Assembly (NCBI RefSeq): GCF_018531465.1
Contig: NZ_JAHDTF010000001.1
Location: forward strand, 186,001-250,000
Origin: Sphaerisporangium fuscum
GTDB lineage: Bacteria > Actinomycetota > Actinomycetes > Streptosporangiales > Streptosporangiaceae
Direction of reading: 5' to 3'
DNA: 64,000 nt
A program made the translations under genes and the position numbers. Shown here one piece after another: positions 26,150-34,228 of the stretch (within the stretch, counting starts at the first letter, position 1; the number at the start of each line of letters is the position of its first letter). The notes under the pieces were generated by a model that had not been told where the DNA came from, ran no database searches, and saw nothing but the letters and a program-made list of their open reading frames with translations.

Positions 26150-26242
26150 CGCGTAATCCTTTCAGGATGCATGGGTCCGGGGCGCCTGCACGTCGGGCAC
26201 CACGGAACTGACGCTGAACCCCGACGAGACTTCCCCGCTCGG

Positions 26243-27634
26243 TCAGAGACGGTTCCAGGCCTCGGTGAGGACGGAACGCAGAATAGACTCGATCTCGTCG
26301 AAGTGCTCCGGGCCGCAGATGAGCGGCGGCGCGAGCTGCACGACCGGGTCGCCGCGGTCGTCCGCCCGGCAGTAGAGACCCGCGTCGAACAGCGCCTTGG
26401 ACAGGAAGCCCCGCAGCAGCCGCTCGGACTCCTCCTCGTTGAAGGTCTGCTTGGTCGCCTTGTCCTTGACGAGCTCGATGCCGTAGAAGTAGCCCGAGCC
26501 GCGGACGTCACCGACGATGGGCAGGTCGAGCAGCTTCTCGAGCGTCCCGCGGAAGACCGGCTCGTTCCTGGTGACGTGGCCGAGGATGTCCTCGCGCTCG
26601 AACAGGTCGAGGTTGGCCAGCGCCACGGCCGCGGCGACCGGGTGGCCGCCGAAGGTGTAGCCGTGGGCGAACATCGCCGAGCCCGACTTGAACGGCTCGA
26701 ACAGCCGCTCGGAGGCGATCATCGCGCCGATCGGCGAATACCCGCTGGTCAGGCCCTTGGCGCAGGTGATGATGTCGGGCACGTAGTCGAACTTCTGGCC
26801 GCCGAACATCGTGCCGAGCCGGCCGAAGGCGCAGATGACCTCGTCGGAGACCAGCAGCACGTCGTACTGGTCGCAGATCTCCCGCAGGCGCTGGAAGTAT
26901 CCGGGCGGCGGCGGGAAGCAGCCGCCGGCGTTCTGCACCGGTTCGACGAAGACGGCGGCGACGGTGTCGGGGCCTTCCATCTCGATGGCCCTGGCGACCT
27001 GGTCGGCGGCCCACCGGCCGTACTGCTCGGGGGTCATGCCCGGCACACCGCTGATCTCGTCGGCGCGGTAGTGGTTGGTGTTCGGGACACGCACCGAGCC
27101 CGGCACCAGCGGCTCGAAGAACTGCTTGAACGCCGGGATGCCGGTGATCGACAGGGCGCCCTGCGGGGTGCCGTGGTAGGCGATGGCCCGGCTGATGACC
27201 TTGTGCTTGAGCGGCTTGCCGGTGAGCTTGAAGTACTGCTTGGCGAGCTTCCAGGCCGACTCGACGGCCTCGCCGCCGCCGGTGGTGAAGAAGACGCGGT
27301 TCAGGTCACCGGGCGTGACCTGGGCCAGGCGGTGGGCCAGCTCGGCCGCCTTGGGGTGGGCGTACGACCAGAGGGGGAAGAACGCCAGCTCCTGCGCCTG
27401 CTTGGCCGCGGCCTCGGCGAGCTCGGTGCGTCCGTGTCCCATCTGCACGACGAACAGCCCCGCGAGGCCGTCCAGGTAGCGCCTGCCGTGGATGTCGTAG
27501 ATGTAGGCGCCGTCGCCTCGGACGATGGTGGGCACCTCGCCGGCGTCGTAGGCGCCGTGGCGGGTGAAGTGCATCCACAGGTTGTCCTGCGCTGCCTTAA
27601 GGACTGCGGCCGTGTCGGTCTCGGGTCGCGTCAT
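26243..27634 (-). CDS. Class-III (omega) aminotransferase
   Basis: 463-aa PLP enzyme of the aspartate-aminotransferase-superfamily subgroup that uses omega-amino donors (beta-alanine, GABA, putrescine or taurine type) with pyruvate. The PLP-binding Lys is in ITCAKGLTSGYSPIGA. The upstream LVSDEVICAFGRLG carries the pyridine-N Asp, and FFTTGGGEAVESAWKLA the phosphate-binding turn. Strong RBS GAGGAAAG before the ATG. Its linkage with ald suggests pyruvate as amino acceptor. The exact donor cannot be decided. Confidence 0.88.
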   Translation of the reverse strand: MTRPETDTAAVLKAAQDNLWMHFTRHGAYDAGEVPTIVRGDGAYIYDIHGRRYLDGLAGLFVVQMGHGRTELAEAAAKQAQELAFFPLWSYAHPKAAELAHRLAQVTPGDLNRVFFTTGGGEAVESAWKLAKQYFKLTGKPLKHKVISRAIAYHGTPQGALSITGIPAFKQFFEPLVPGSVRVPNTNHYRADEISGVPGMTPEQYGRWAADQVARAIEMEGPDTVAAVFVEPVQNAGGCFPPPPGYFQRLREICDQYDVLLVSDEVICAFGRLGTMFGGQKFDYVPDIITCAKGLTSGYSPIGAMIASERLFEPFKSGSAMFAHGYTFGGHPVAAAVALANLDLFEREDILGHVTRNEPVFRGTLEKLLDLPIVGDVRGSGYFYGIELVKDKATKQTFNEEESERLLRGFLSKALFDAGLYCRADDRGDPVVQLAPPLICGPEHFDEIESILRSVLTEAWNRL

Positions 27635-27948
27635 GACTATCTTTCCTCGTGATCTCGACTCCCCTCAGTGTGCATGCTCCGCATGAGCGAACACAACTGG
27701 TTGCGTGGCGACACTCTGCAAGAACTTCGGAATCCGTGATATCGGTCTGTAACCACGACGAAATTCGTTTGGGGATGTCGTAGGGAGAACCCGCGGCCCG
27801 GCCGGGCCTTCACGGCGTGGCGAGTACGGACGGCGGATATCCGCTGGTGCGGGCGCTGTCGGCTTACCGGCGCGGGTGCCGTCCTGTCTATGGTGCAATG
27901 TGTCGAATCCATGAGCTCCATCAGCGACGATGCGGGGGACAGAAATCC
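27635..27948. other. 314-bp divergent intergenic region, aminotransferase/M20 peptidase
   Basis: No gene is credible here. The notable element is TTGC-N13-GCAA at 27701-27721, about 70-85 bp upstream of the aminotransferase start. It is a dyad reminiscent of Lrp/AsnC-type sites, and Lrp-family AldR proteins regulate ald in other actinobacteria. No regulator gene of that family is present in the window, so the assignment is speculative. Confidence 0.35.
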
Positions 27949-29289
27949 GTGACTCCTGACCAGATCGAGAACGCCGTCACAGCCGAGATGCCACGTGCGG
28001 TCGACGACCTGAGACGGCTCGTCTCCATTCCCTCGGTCGCCTTCCCCGGCTACCCCGAGGAGCCGGTGCTCGCGGCGGCCGCGGCCACCGAGGAGCTGCT
28101 GCGCAGCACCGGCCTGCCCCACGTGCGGCAACTGCCCGTCGAGGGCAGCTTCCCCGCGGTGTACGGCGAGGCTCCCGCCCCGCCCGGCGCCCCCACCGTC
28201 CTGCTGTACGCCCACTACGACGTGCAGCCCGCCGGGAACCCGGCCCTGTGGCGCACTCCCCCGTTCGAGCCCACCCTCATCGACGGGCAGCTGTACGGCC
28301 GCGGCGCCGCCGACGACAAGTCGGGCATCATTGCCCATGTCCTCGCCCTGCGGTCGTTCCAGGGCCGCTTCCCCGTGGGCATCAAGGTCATCATCGAGGG
28401 CCAGGAGGAGTACGCCGGCGAGCGGCTGGAGGCGTTCGTCGAGCGCAACCCCGACCTGCTCCGCGCCGACGCGATCGTCGTGGCCGACACCGGCAACCCC
28501 GCACCGGGCGACTCGGCCGTCACGACCTCGCTGCGCGGCATGGCCGCGTTCACCATCGAGGTCCGCTCGCTGAAGGAGGCCGTGCACAGCGGCCAGTTCG
28601 GCGGCGCCGCCCCCGACGCCCTGGCCGCGCTGATCCGCATGCTCGCCTCGCTGCACGACGACAACGGCGACATCCGCGTGCCGGGGCTGCCGCGTGGGAT
28701 CTTCCTCGGCTCGGGGCCCTCCGAGGAGGGGTTCCGCGGCGCCGCCGGCGTCCTCGACGGGGTGTCGCTGGTGGGGTCGGGCTCGCTGGCCGACCGTCTC
28801 TGGGCCTCCTACGCCATCACCGTGACCGGCATCGACGTGCCGTCGGTGCAGGACGCCGTCAACGCCGTGCAGCCGGTCGCGCGTGCGCGCGTGACCGTCC
28901 GGGTGCCTCCCGCGGGCGACCCCGGCGCCGCCACCCACGACGTCGTCGAGCACCTGCGCCGCGTGGCTCCCTGGGGGGTGCAGGTGTCGGTGACCGACCA
29001 GGTCCTCGGTTCCGGCTTCCTCGCCGACACCGGCGGCCGCGCCAGGTCGGCGCTGAACCGCGCGATGGAGCGCGCCTTCGGCCGCCCGCCGCGCGACATC
29101 GGCGCGGGCGGCTCGATCCCGCTGGTCGCGACGCTGGTCAAGCAGTTCCCCGCCGCCGAGATCCTGCTGTTCGGCGCGGAGGACGACGCCGCCTCCATCC
29201 ACGCTCCCAACGAGCGCCTCGACCTGGAGGAACTGCGCCGCGCCGCCACGGCCGAGGCCCTGTTCCTGGCGGACTACGGCAACTTCTGA
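27949..29289 (+). CDS. M20-family dipeptidase/deacylase
   Basis: 446-aa zinc-dependent hydrolase of the M20/M25/M40 group (CNDP-, ArgE-, DapE-like). Metal ligands and catalytic residues are in place: His in LYAHYDVQP, Asp in GRGAADDKSG, Glu pair in EGQEEYAG, Asp in VVADTGN and a late His in SIHAPNERL. The dimerisation lid lies between about 190 and 310. The frame is open to 27817, but the GTG at 27949 behind GGGGGA gives the usual M20 length. No signal peptide, so it is cytosolic and probably clears dipeptides. It may be functionally linked to the aminotransferase/ald pair across the divergent promoter region. Confidence 0.85.
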   Translation: MTPDQIENAVTAEMPRAVDDLRRLVSIPSVAFPGYPEEPVLAAAAATEELLRSTGLPHVRQLPVEGSFPAVYGEAPAPPGAPTVLLYAHYDVQPAGNPALWRTPPFEPTLIDGQLYGRGAADDKSGIIAHVLALRSFQGRFPVGIKVIIEGQEEYAGERLEAFVERNPDLLRADAIVVADTGNPAPGDSAVTTSLRGMAAFTIEVRSLKEAVHSGQFGGAAPDALAALIRMLASLHDDNGDIRVPGLPRGIFLGSGPSEEGFRGAAGVLDGVSLVGSGSLADRLWASYAITVTGIDVPSVQDAVNAVQPVARARVTVRVPPAGDPGAATHDVVEHLRRVAPWGVQVSVTDQVLGSGFLADTGGRARSALNRAMERAFGRPPRDIGAGGSIPLVATLVKQFPAAEILLFGAEDDAASIHAPNERLDLEELRRAATAEALFLADYGNF

Positions 29290-29311
29290 CCTGCTCGAGG
29301 ACGTGCGGCGC

Positions 29312-30700
29312 TCAGATGCTCGCGAGCCGCCGCACGCCCTCGGACAGATCGGCGGCGTCGCCGGTGGCGGCGAACGCCAGGCGCAGACAGGCCGCCGGCG
29401 GCTCGGCGGCGAAATGGCGGCGGCCCGGTCCGACGGCGACGCCGTGCCGCCGCGCCGCGCTCGCGACCATCATGTCGTCGACGCCGGCCGGCAACCGGAC
29501 CCACAGGTGCAGCCCGCCGAGGGGCGGCCGGGTGATGTTCCAGTCCGGGAGCTCGCGCACCAGGGCCGACGCGAGCCGTTCGCAGCGCTCGCGCAGCACC
29601 GGGGCCAGCGCGCGGACGTGCCGGTCCCAGGTGGGTGAGCTGAGGAGCTCGACCGCGGCCTCCTGCATCGGGCGCGTGACGAAGAAGTCGTCGACCAGCC
29701 GGATCGCCCGCAGCCGCTCCATCACCGGCCCGCGGGCGACCAGCGCCCCTATCCGCAGGCTGGGAGCCGCGGGCTTGGTGAGCGAGGTCAGGTGGACGAC
29801 CGTGCCGTCATGGTCGTCCGCCACCAGAGGACGCGGCGGCGGCCCGCCGTGACCGAGGTGGCGGGCGAAGTCGTCCTCGATGACGAACGCCCCCGCGGCC
29901 CGCGCCACGTCGACCACCTGGCGGCGGCGCTCGGTAGCCAGCACCGTCCCGGTGGGGTTGTGGTAGGTCGGCTGGCAGTAGAACAGGCGCGCCCCCGTCA
30001 TGGCGAAGGCCTCGGCGAGCAGGCCCGGCCGTACGCCGTCGTCGTCCAGCGGCACCGGCACCGGGCGCAGCCCCGCCGCGCGTGCCGCCGCCAGCGCCCC
30101 TGGATAGGTGGGGGACTCCACCAGAACCGGGCTGCCCGGCGCGGCCATGGCCCGGAACGCCATCGAAAGGGCGCTTTGCCCGCCCGCGGTGACCAGCACG
30201 TCGTCAGGGGTCACGCCACCGCCGGCCATCCTGGCGAACACCGCGCGCAGGGGCGCCAGCCCATTCGTCGGCGCGCGGTCCCAGGCATCGGGACGGCGCG
30301 CGGCGCGGGCGAGCGCCGCGCTCAGCGCCCGGGCCGGCTGCAGTGACCGGTGCAGGTATCCGCCGTCCAGCATGATCGTGCCCGGCGGAGGCGGTCCCAG
30401 CAGGTCGGTGATCGAGCCGGTGTCGACGGCCCGGTCGGCCAGCGCGACGGTCTGCCAGGTCGTGTCGGCCGCCTCAGGGCGCTCCCTTGTGCGCGTGGCC
30501 ACGAAGGTGCCGCTGCCCGGCCGGGTGACCACGGCGCCCTCGGCGGCCAGCTCGGCGATCGCCCGCGACACCGTGCCGGGGCCGACACGATAGCGCTGGG
30601 TCAGCTCCCTGCTGCTCGGCAACCGGTCGCCGGGCGAGAGCCGGGCGATCAGGGCTCGAAGGCTGTCGGCGAGAGCGGCAGAAGTGCTACCGTCATACAT
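29312..30700 (-). CDS. MocR/PdxR-type GntR-aminotransferase regulator
   Basis: 462-aa chimera: N-terminal GntR winged helix (about 8-75: GDRLPSSRELTQRYRVGPGTVSRAIAEL broken by family-typical spacing) and a class-I aminotransferase fold effector domain with YCQPTYHNPTG, IEDDF and a PLP Lys in TSLTKPAAPSLRIG. Such proteins usually sense PLP or amino acids and control a divergent gene. The frame is open to 30829, but that would run far into the divergent gene; the ATG at 30700 with TACTGT 8 nt upstream gives a leaderless start. It is divergent from, and shares 2 bp with, the class-V PLP enzyme, its likely target. Confidence 0.87.
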   Translation of the reverse strand: MYDGSTSAALADSLRALIARLSPGDRLPSSRELTQRYRVGPGTVSRAIAELAAEGAVVTRPGSGTFVATRTRERPEAADTTWQTVALADRAVDTGSITDLLGPPPPGTIMLDGGYLHRSLQPARALSAALARAARRPDAWDRAPTNGLAPLRAVFARMAGGGVTPDDVLVTAGGQSALSMAFRAMAAPGSPVLVESPTYPGALAAARAAGLRPVPVPLDDDGVRPGLLAEAFAMTGARLFYCQPTYHNPTGTVLATERRRQVVDVARAAGAFVIEDDFARHLGHGGPPPRPLVADDHDGTVVHLTSLTKPAAPSLRIGALVARGPVMERLRAIRLVDDFFVTRPMQEAAVELLSSPTWDRHVRALAPVLRERCERLASALVRELPDWNITRPPLGGLHLWVRLPAGVDDMMVASAARRHGVAVGPGRRHFAAEPPAACLRLAFAATGDAADLSEGVRRLASI

Positions 30701-30722
30701 GAGAGTTGACAGTAGCACTTCT
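30680..30722. promoter_or_regulatory. 11-bp inverted repeat spanning both divergent leaderless promoters
   Basis: Perfect arms AGAAGTGCTAC (30680-30690) and GTAGCACTTCT (30712-30722) flank 21 nt that hold both start codons: ATG at 30699 (plus) and at 30700 (minus). Each arm overlaps a TANNNT -10 element: TACCGT at 30688-30693 for the plus gene, and TACTGT (complement of 30709-30714) for the MocR gene. A dimer bound here would block both promoters. Confidence 0.75.
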
Positions 30723-31934
30723 ATCTCCGCCTCGGAATCGCTACTCGACGTCGCCGCCCTGCGGGCCGACACCCCCGGCTGCCACGACGTCGTCCATTTC
30801 AACAACGCCGGATGCGGCCTGCTCGCCACCCCGGTCCTGACCGCGATGCTCGACCACCTCCACCTGGAGGCGCGGATCGGCGGATACGAGGCCTCGGCGG
30901 CCCGGGAGGCCGAGGTCCGCGGGTTCTACGGCGAGATCGCCGCGCTGATCAACTGCGGTCCCGAGAACATCGCGTTCGCCGGCAGCGCCACCCACGCCTA
31001 CTCCACCGCCCTGTCCTCGATCCCCTTCGAGGCCGGGGACGTCATCCTGACCACCCGCAACGACTTCATCTCCAACCAGATCGCCTTCCTCTCCCTGCGG
31101 AAGCGCTACGGCGTCCAGGTCGTGCACGCGCCCGACACCCCCGAGGGCGGAGTGGACGTGGACGCGATGGCCGCCCTGATGCGCGCCCACCGCCCCCGGC
31201 TGGTGGCCGCCACCCACATCCCCACCAACTCCGGCCTGATCCAGCCGGTCGCCGAGATCGGGCGGCACTGCCGCGAGCAGGACCTGCTGTACCTCGTCGA
31301 CGCCTGCCAGTCGATCGGCCAGTACCCGGTGGACGTGGCCGAGATCGGCTGCGACATGCTCACCGCCACCTGCCGAAAGTTCCTGCGCGGCCCGCGTGGC
31401 TCCGGCTTCCTGTACGTGTCCGACCGGGTCCTCGCCGCCGGCTACGAGCCGCTGTTCATCGACATGCACGGCGCCCGCTGGGTCGAGCCCGGACGTTACC
31501 GGCCCGTCGACTCCGCGGCCCGGTTCGAGGAGTGGGAGTTCCCCTACTCGACCGTGCTCGGCTGCGCCGCCGCCGCGCGCTACGCCCGCCGCGTCGGCAT
31601 GGACGCCATCGCGGGCCGGTCGCCGGTGCTGGCCGCCCGGCTTCGCGAGGGGCTCTCCGCCGTCCCCGGTGTGCGGGTACTCGACCGGGGACCGCGGCTC
31701 GGAGCCATCGTCACGTTCGCGATCGAGGGGTGGCGGCCGCAGCCGTTCAAGGCCGCCATGGACGCCCGCGGCGTCAACTCGGCGCTCAGCTTCCGCGAGT
31801 TCGCCCAGTTCGACTTCGGGGACAAGGACGTCGAATGGTGCCTGCGCCTGTCACCGCACTACTACAACACCGAGGAGGAGGTCGACCGGGTCGTCGCGGC
31901 GGTCGGCAGCCTGAGCGGCGGCCACCGGGCGTAG
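30699..31934 (+). CDS. Class-V PLP-dependent aminotransferase/cysteine-desulfurase-like enzyme
   Basis: 411-aa NifS/isopenicillin-epimerase-superfamily enzyme. Visible features are NNAGCGLLATPV (substrate-side loop), THIPTNSGLIQPVAEI, VDACQSIGQYPVDV with the pyridine-N Asp and a catalytic-base position, and the PLP Lys in CRKFLRGPRGSGFLYV. The catalytic-Cys loop typical of sulfur-mobilising desulfurases is not obvious, so epimerase, lyase (for example selenocysteine or ergothioneine C-S lyase) or transaminase activity is possible. It is divergently transcribed from the MocR-type regulator and preceded by the shared operator; a strong terminator follows. Confidence 0.82.
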   Translation: MRVDSSTSISASESLLDVAALRADTPGCHDVVHFNNAGCGLLATPVLTAMLDHLHLEARIGGYEASAAREAEVRGFYGEIAALINCGPENIAFAGSATHAYSTALSSIPFEAGDVILTTRNDFISNQIAFLSLRKRYGVQVVHAPDTPEGGVDVDAMAALMRAHRPRLVAATHIPTNSGLIQPVAEIGRHCREQDLLYLVDACQSIGQYPVDVAEIGCDMLTATCRKFLRGPRGSGFLYVSDRVLAAGYEPLFIDMHGARWVEPGRYRPVDSAARFEEWEFPYSTVLGCAAAARYARRVGMDAIAGRSPVLAARLREGLSAVPGVRVLDRGPRLGAIVTFAIEGWRPQPFKAAMDARGVNSALSFREFAQFDFGDKDVEWCLRLSPHYYNTEEEVDRVVAAVGSLSGGHRA

Positions 31935-31964
31935 GGCGCGGGCCGGACGGCGGCGGGAACGCCA

Positions 31965-31994
31965 AAGCCCCTCGTGCCGTCGCACGAGGGGCTT
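31965..31994. terminator. Bidirectional intrinsic terminator
   Basis: Perfect 13-bp stem (AAGCCCCTCGTGC / GCACGAGGGGCTT) with a CGTC loop between two convergent genes ending at 31934 and 32036. The A/T-flanked outer ends suit both directions. Confidence 0.88.
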
Positions 31995-32035
31995 GCCGCT
32001 GTCCGTGCTTCCCGCGCCGGGGTCGTCCCCTGACC

Positions 32036-33013
32036 TCAGACGGTGATCTTGCCGGCGCCTGCGCCGGCGGTCACGATCGACTTCACGCTCGACGGGGTGT
32101 CCAGGGTGTAGGAGTAGGGAATCGAGGCCACGCTGCCTCCGGCGTCCCCGCTCCCGGAGTTGGAGAGGTAGTTGTCGCGGGCGACCAGGTTGCCCGCGGG
32201 CGAGCTGCCCTCACCGCGGTGGTAGGGGTCGCTGGTGTTCTCGAAGTAGTTGCCCTCGACCAGCACGCCCGCCTCCTTGGTGGAGGCGACGCCGTAGCTC
32301 TTCACCGACGCGTAGTAGTTGTTGTAGACGTGCACCGGGTTGCCGAAGCGCACGCGCGGGTGCCGCTGGGTGGTGCCGTCGAAGTAGTTGTGGTGGTAGG
32401 TCACCCGCAGGTGCCCGCGGTCCTCCGAGCCGTTGTCGTCGCTGTGGCCCAGCAGCATCAGCTTGTCGTGGTTGAAGAAACGGTTCCAGGAGACGGTGAC
32501 GTAGTCGCTGGCGCGCTTGATGTCGACGGCCCCGTCGTATCCGTGGCTCAGCGTGTTGTGGTCGATCCACACGTTCGTGGAGTACTGGACGTTGATCGCG
32601 TCGTCGCTCCAGTCCCTGAAGGCGAGGTTGCGGATGATCACGTTCTTCGCCTGGGAGACGTTGAGGCCGCATCCGACGATGGTGGCGCCCGCGTTGCCGA
32701 GGATGCTCTTGTTCGAGGTCACCTTCAGCATCCCCGAACAGGTGATCGTGCCCGAGACGCGGATCACCGCCGCGCCCGAGGCCGACAGCGCGCTGGTCAG
32801 CGCCGAGGCGCTGCTCACCGTGGTCGGCGAGGTGCTCCCGCCGCCCGTGGTCCCGCCGTTCTGCGTGGCCCAGCCCACCAGGCCGGGGGCCGCCGCCTGG
32901 ACCACCGCCGGGGCGGCCGACGCCGTGCCGTTGACGAGGCCGCCCACCAGCACCAGGCCGGTCGCCGCCAGGACGGCGCCGCCTGCGTTCCTCTTGCTCA
33001 CGATCACGCCCAT
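32036..33013 (-). CDS. Secreted pectate lyase, PL1 family
   Basis: 325-aa exported lyase cleaving polygalacturonate by beta-elimination with Ca2+. Signal peptide about 1-33 (GGAVLAATGLVLVGG, TASA). The mature domain is a right-handed parallel beta-helix with the PL1 landmarks: NVWIDHNTLSHGYDGAVDI (vWiDH and the Ca-binding Asp), YHHNYFDGTTQRHPRVR with the catalytic Arg in RHPR, and VHVYNNYY. GAGGAG spaced 5 nt selects the ATG at 33013 over upstream in-frame starts. A near-perfect operator-like dyad is 40 bp upstream, suggesting pectin-dependent control. Monocistronic. Confidence 0.92.
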   Translation of the reverse strand: MGVIVSKRNAGGAVLAATGLVLVGGLVNGTASAAPAVVQAAAPGLVGWATQNGGTTGGGSTSPTTVSSASALTSALSASGAAVIRVSGTITCSGMLKVTSNKSILGNAGATIVGCGLNVSQAKNVIIRNLAFRDWSDDAINVQYSTNVWIDHNTLSHGYDGAVDIKRASDYVTVSWNRFFNHDKLMLLGHSDDNGSEDRGHLRVTYHHNYFDGTTQRHPRVRFGNPVHVYNNYYASVKSYGVASTKEAGVLVEGNYFENTSDPYHRGEGSSPAGNLVARDNYLSNSGSGDAGGSVASIPYSYTLDTPSSVKSIVTAGAGAGKITV

Positions 33014-33052
33014 GATCACTCCTCGGCTCTTGTCCGGGCTTCGTGAAGCGTC

Positions 33053-33077
33053 CACATATATGTACGTCATACATGTG
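33053..33077. promoter_or_regulatory. Operator-like dyad upstream of the pectate lyase
   Basis: Arms CACATATATG (33053-33062) and CATACATGTG (33068-33077) are inverted with one mismatch around TACGT. The AT-rich composition stands out against the background. It lies 40-64 bp upstream of the lyase start, where a promoter is expected. The regulator is unknown. Confidence 0.55.
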
Positions 33078-33277
33078 AGCGAACGACTTGAAAGGTAGGA
33101 ACGGCCCTCACGGCTGTCAACCCGGCCGGTCACGCCGAGCGGCCGGGCGCCTGATCGACATGGGCCGCGAGGGCCACGAGCTGCGCGACCTCCCCCGCGA
33201 CCGGTTTCACACACGTGAACGGCATGAAACGTTCACAGCAGGGCAACGCGAAGCGACCGCGATGGTGGTAGCTTTAA

Positions 33278-33291
33278 ACTGACCAGTCAGT
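33278..33291. promoter_or_regulatory. TetR-type operator ACTGACCAGTCAGT
   Basis: Perfect 6-bp arms (ACTGAC / GTCAGT) around CA, ending 19 bp before the first gene of the ABC-like/YhgE/TetR operon. The TGACcaGTCA core is a common TetR-family operator form, and the operon's last gene (36477-37073) encodes a TetR regulator, so autoregulation is likely. Confidence 0.75.
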
Positions 33292-33310
33292 ACAAAGAAG
33301 GGGTCCTGCG

Positions 33311-34228
33311 ATGCCAGGCGAGCGTCCGGAGACGCCGGCGATCCTCGCGAGCGGCCTGTCCCTCAAGGGCGGCCACGGCTGGGTCTACCGCGACATCGAC
33401 CTCGACGTCGCCGCGGGAAGCCTCCTCGCCCTCGTCGGAGAGTCGGGCAGCGGCCGCACCAGCCTGCTGCTGACGCTCGCCGGGCGCATGCGTCCCACCG
33501 ACGGCACACTGGCCGTGGCGGGCCAGACCAAGCTCCACCGCATCCGGCGCCTGGCGGCGCTCGGCCTGGTCGACGGCGTCAACGACCTCGACGAGGGCCT
33601 GTCCGTCCGCGAGCACGTCCACGAGAGGCTGCGCCCGCACCGTCCCCTGCCGTACGCCGCCGTGCTGCGGGCCCGCGAGCTGCTCGGCCGTCCGTCCACC
33701 GGCCCGCGCCACGGCGGGCGCCGGCACCGCGACGACCAGATCGCCGAGGCCGTCCTGCTCGACGCCGGGCTCGACGTGTCCGTCCTGTCCGAGGGCGATC
33801 GCACCCTGGTGCGCTACCTCGGGCGCGACCAGCGGATGCGCCTCGGCATCGCCCTCGCGCTGCTCGACGAACCCGAGCTGCTGCTGGTCGACAACCTCGA
33901 CGCCGGCCTGCGCGACGACCAGCGCGGCGCCCTGCTGACGACGCTGCGGGGCCTCACGGGCCGCGGGCTGACCGTGGTGGTCGCGGCGACCGAGCCGCCC
34001 GCCGGCGTCGACGCCGTCGTGTCCCTGGTCCGCGAGCAGGACCTTCATCCCCACGTGCCGGAGACGGCCTCCGAACCCGAGACCGGCCGCCCGCACGACG
34101 ACGCCGCCCACCAGGCGCACCAGACTCAGGACGACACCGCCCGCGAGGCGGAGAAGACGTCGCGGCCGGACGGCCCCGCCGGGGCGGCGCCGGTGACGAC
34201 CCCCGCGACGTGGAAGGAGCAGTCGTGA
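33311..34228 (+). CDS. Degenerate ABC-type ATP-binding protein of a YhgE/Pip operon
   Basis: 305-aa protein with the ABC ATPase fold but altered active-site motifs. Walker A is GESGSGRTS, with Arg in place of the catalytic Lys. Walker B ends LLLVDNLDA, lacking the usual DE pair. The signature loop is LGRDQRMRL instead of LSGGQ. No H-loop His is apparent after VVVAATEPP. The C-terminal about 60 residues are a hydrophilic Ala/Asp/Glu/His-rich tail. It may bind but not hydrolyse nucleotide. RBS GAAGGGG precedes the ATG; its stop overlaps the YhgE/Pip gene (GTGA). Conserved operon position suggests it supports the membrane protein or its export. Confidence 0.75.
   Translation: MPGERPETPAILASGLSLKGGHGWVYRDIDLDVAAGSLLALVGESGSGRTSLLLTLAGRMRPTDGTLAVAGQTKLHRIRRLAALGLVDGVNDLDEGLSVREHVHERLRPHRPLPYAAVLRARELLGRPSTGPRHGGRRHRDDQIAEAVLLDAGLDVSVLSEGDRTLVRYLGRDQRMRLGIALALLDEPELLLVDNLDAGLRDDQRGALLTTLRGLTGRGLTVVVAATEPPAGVDAVVSLVREQDLHPHVPETASEPETGRPHDDAAHQAHQTQDDTAREAEKTSRPDGPAGAAPVTTPATWKEQS

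Noticed and set aside
31965..31994. Perfect hairpin as a transposon end or attachment site
   Set aside because: It lies between two convergent genes with a 4-nt loop and no flanking duplication, so a terminator is the simple explanation.
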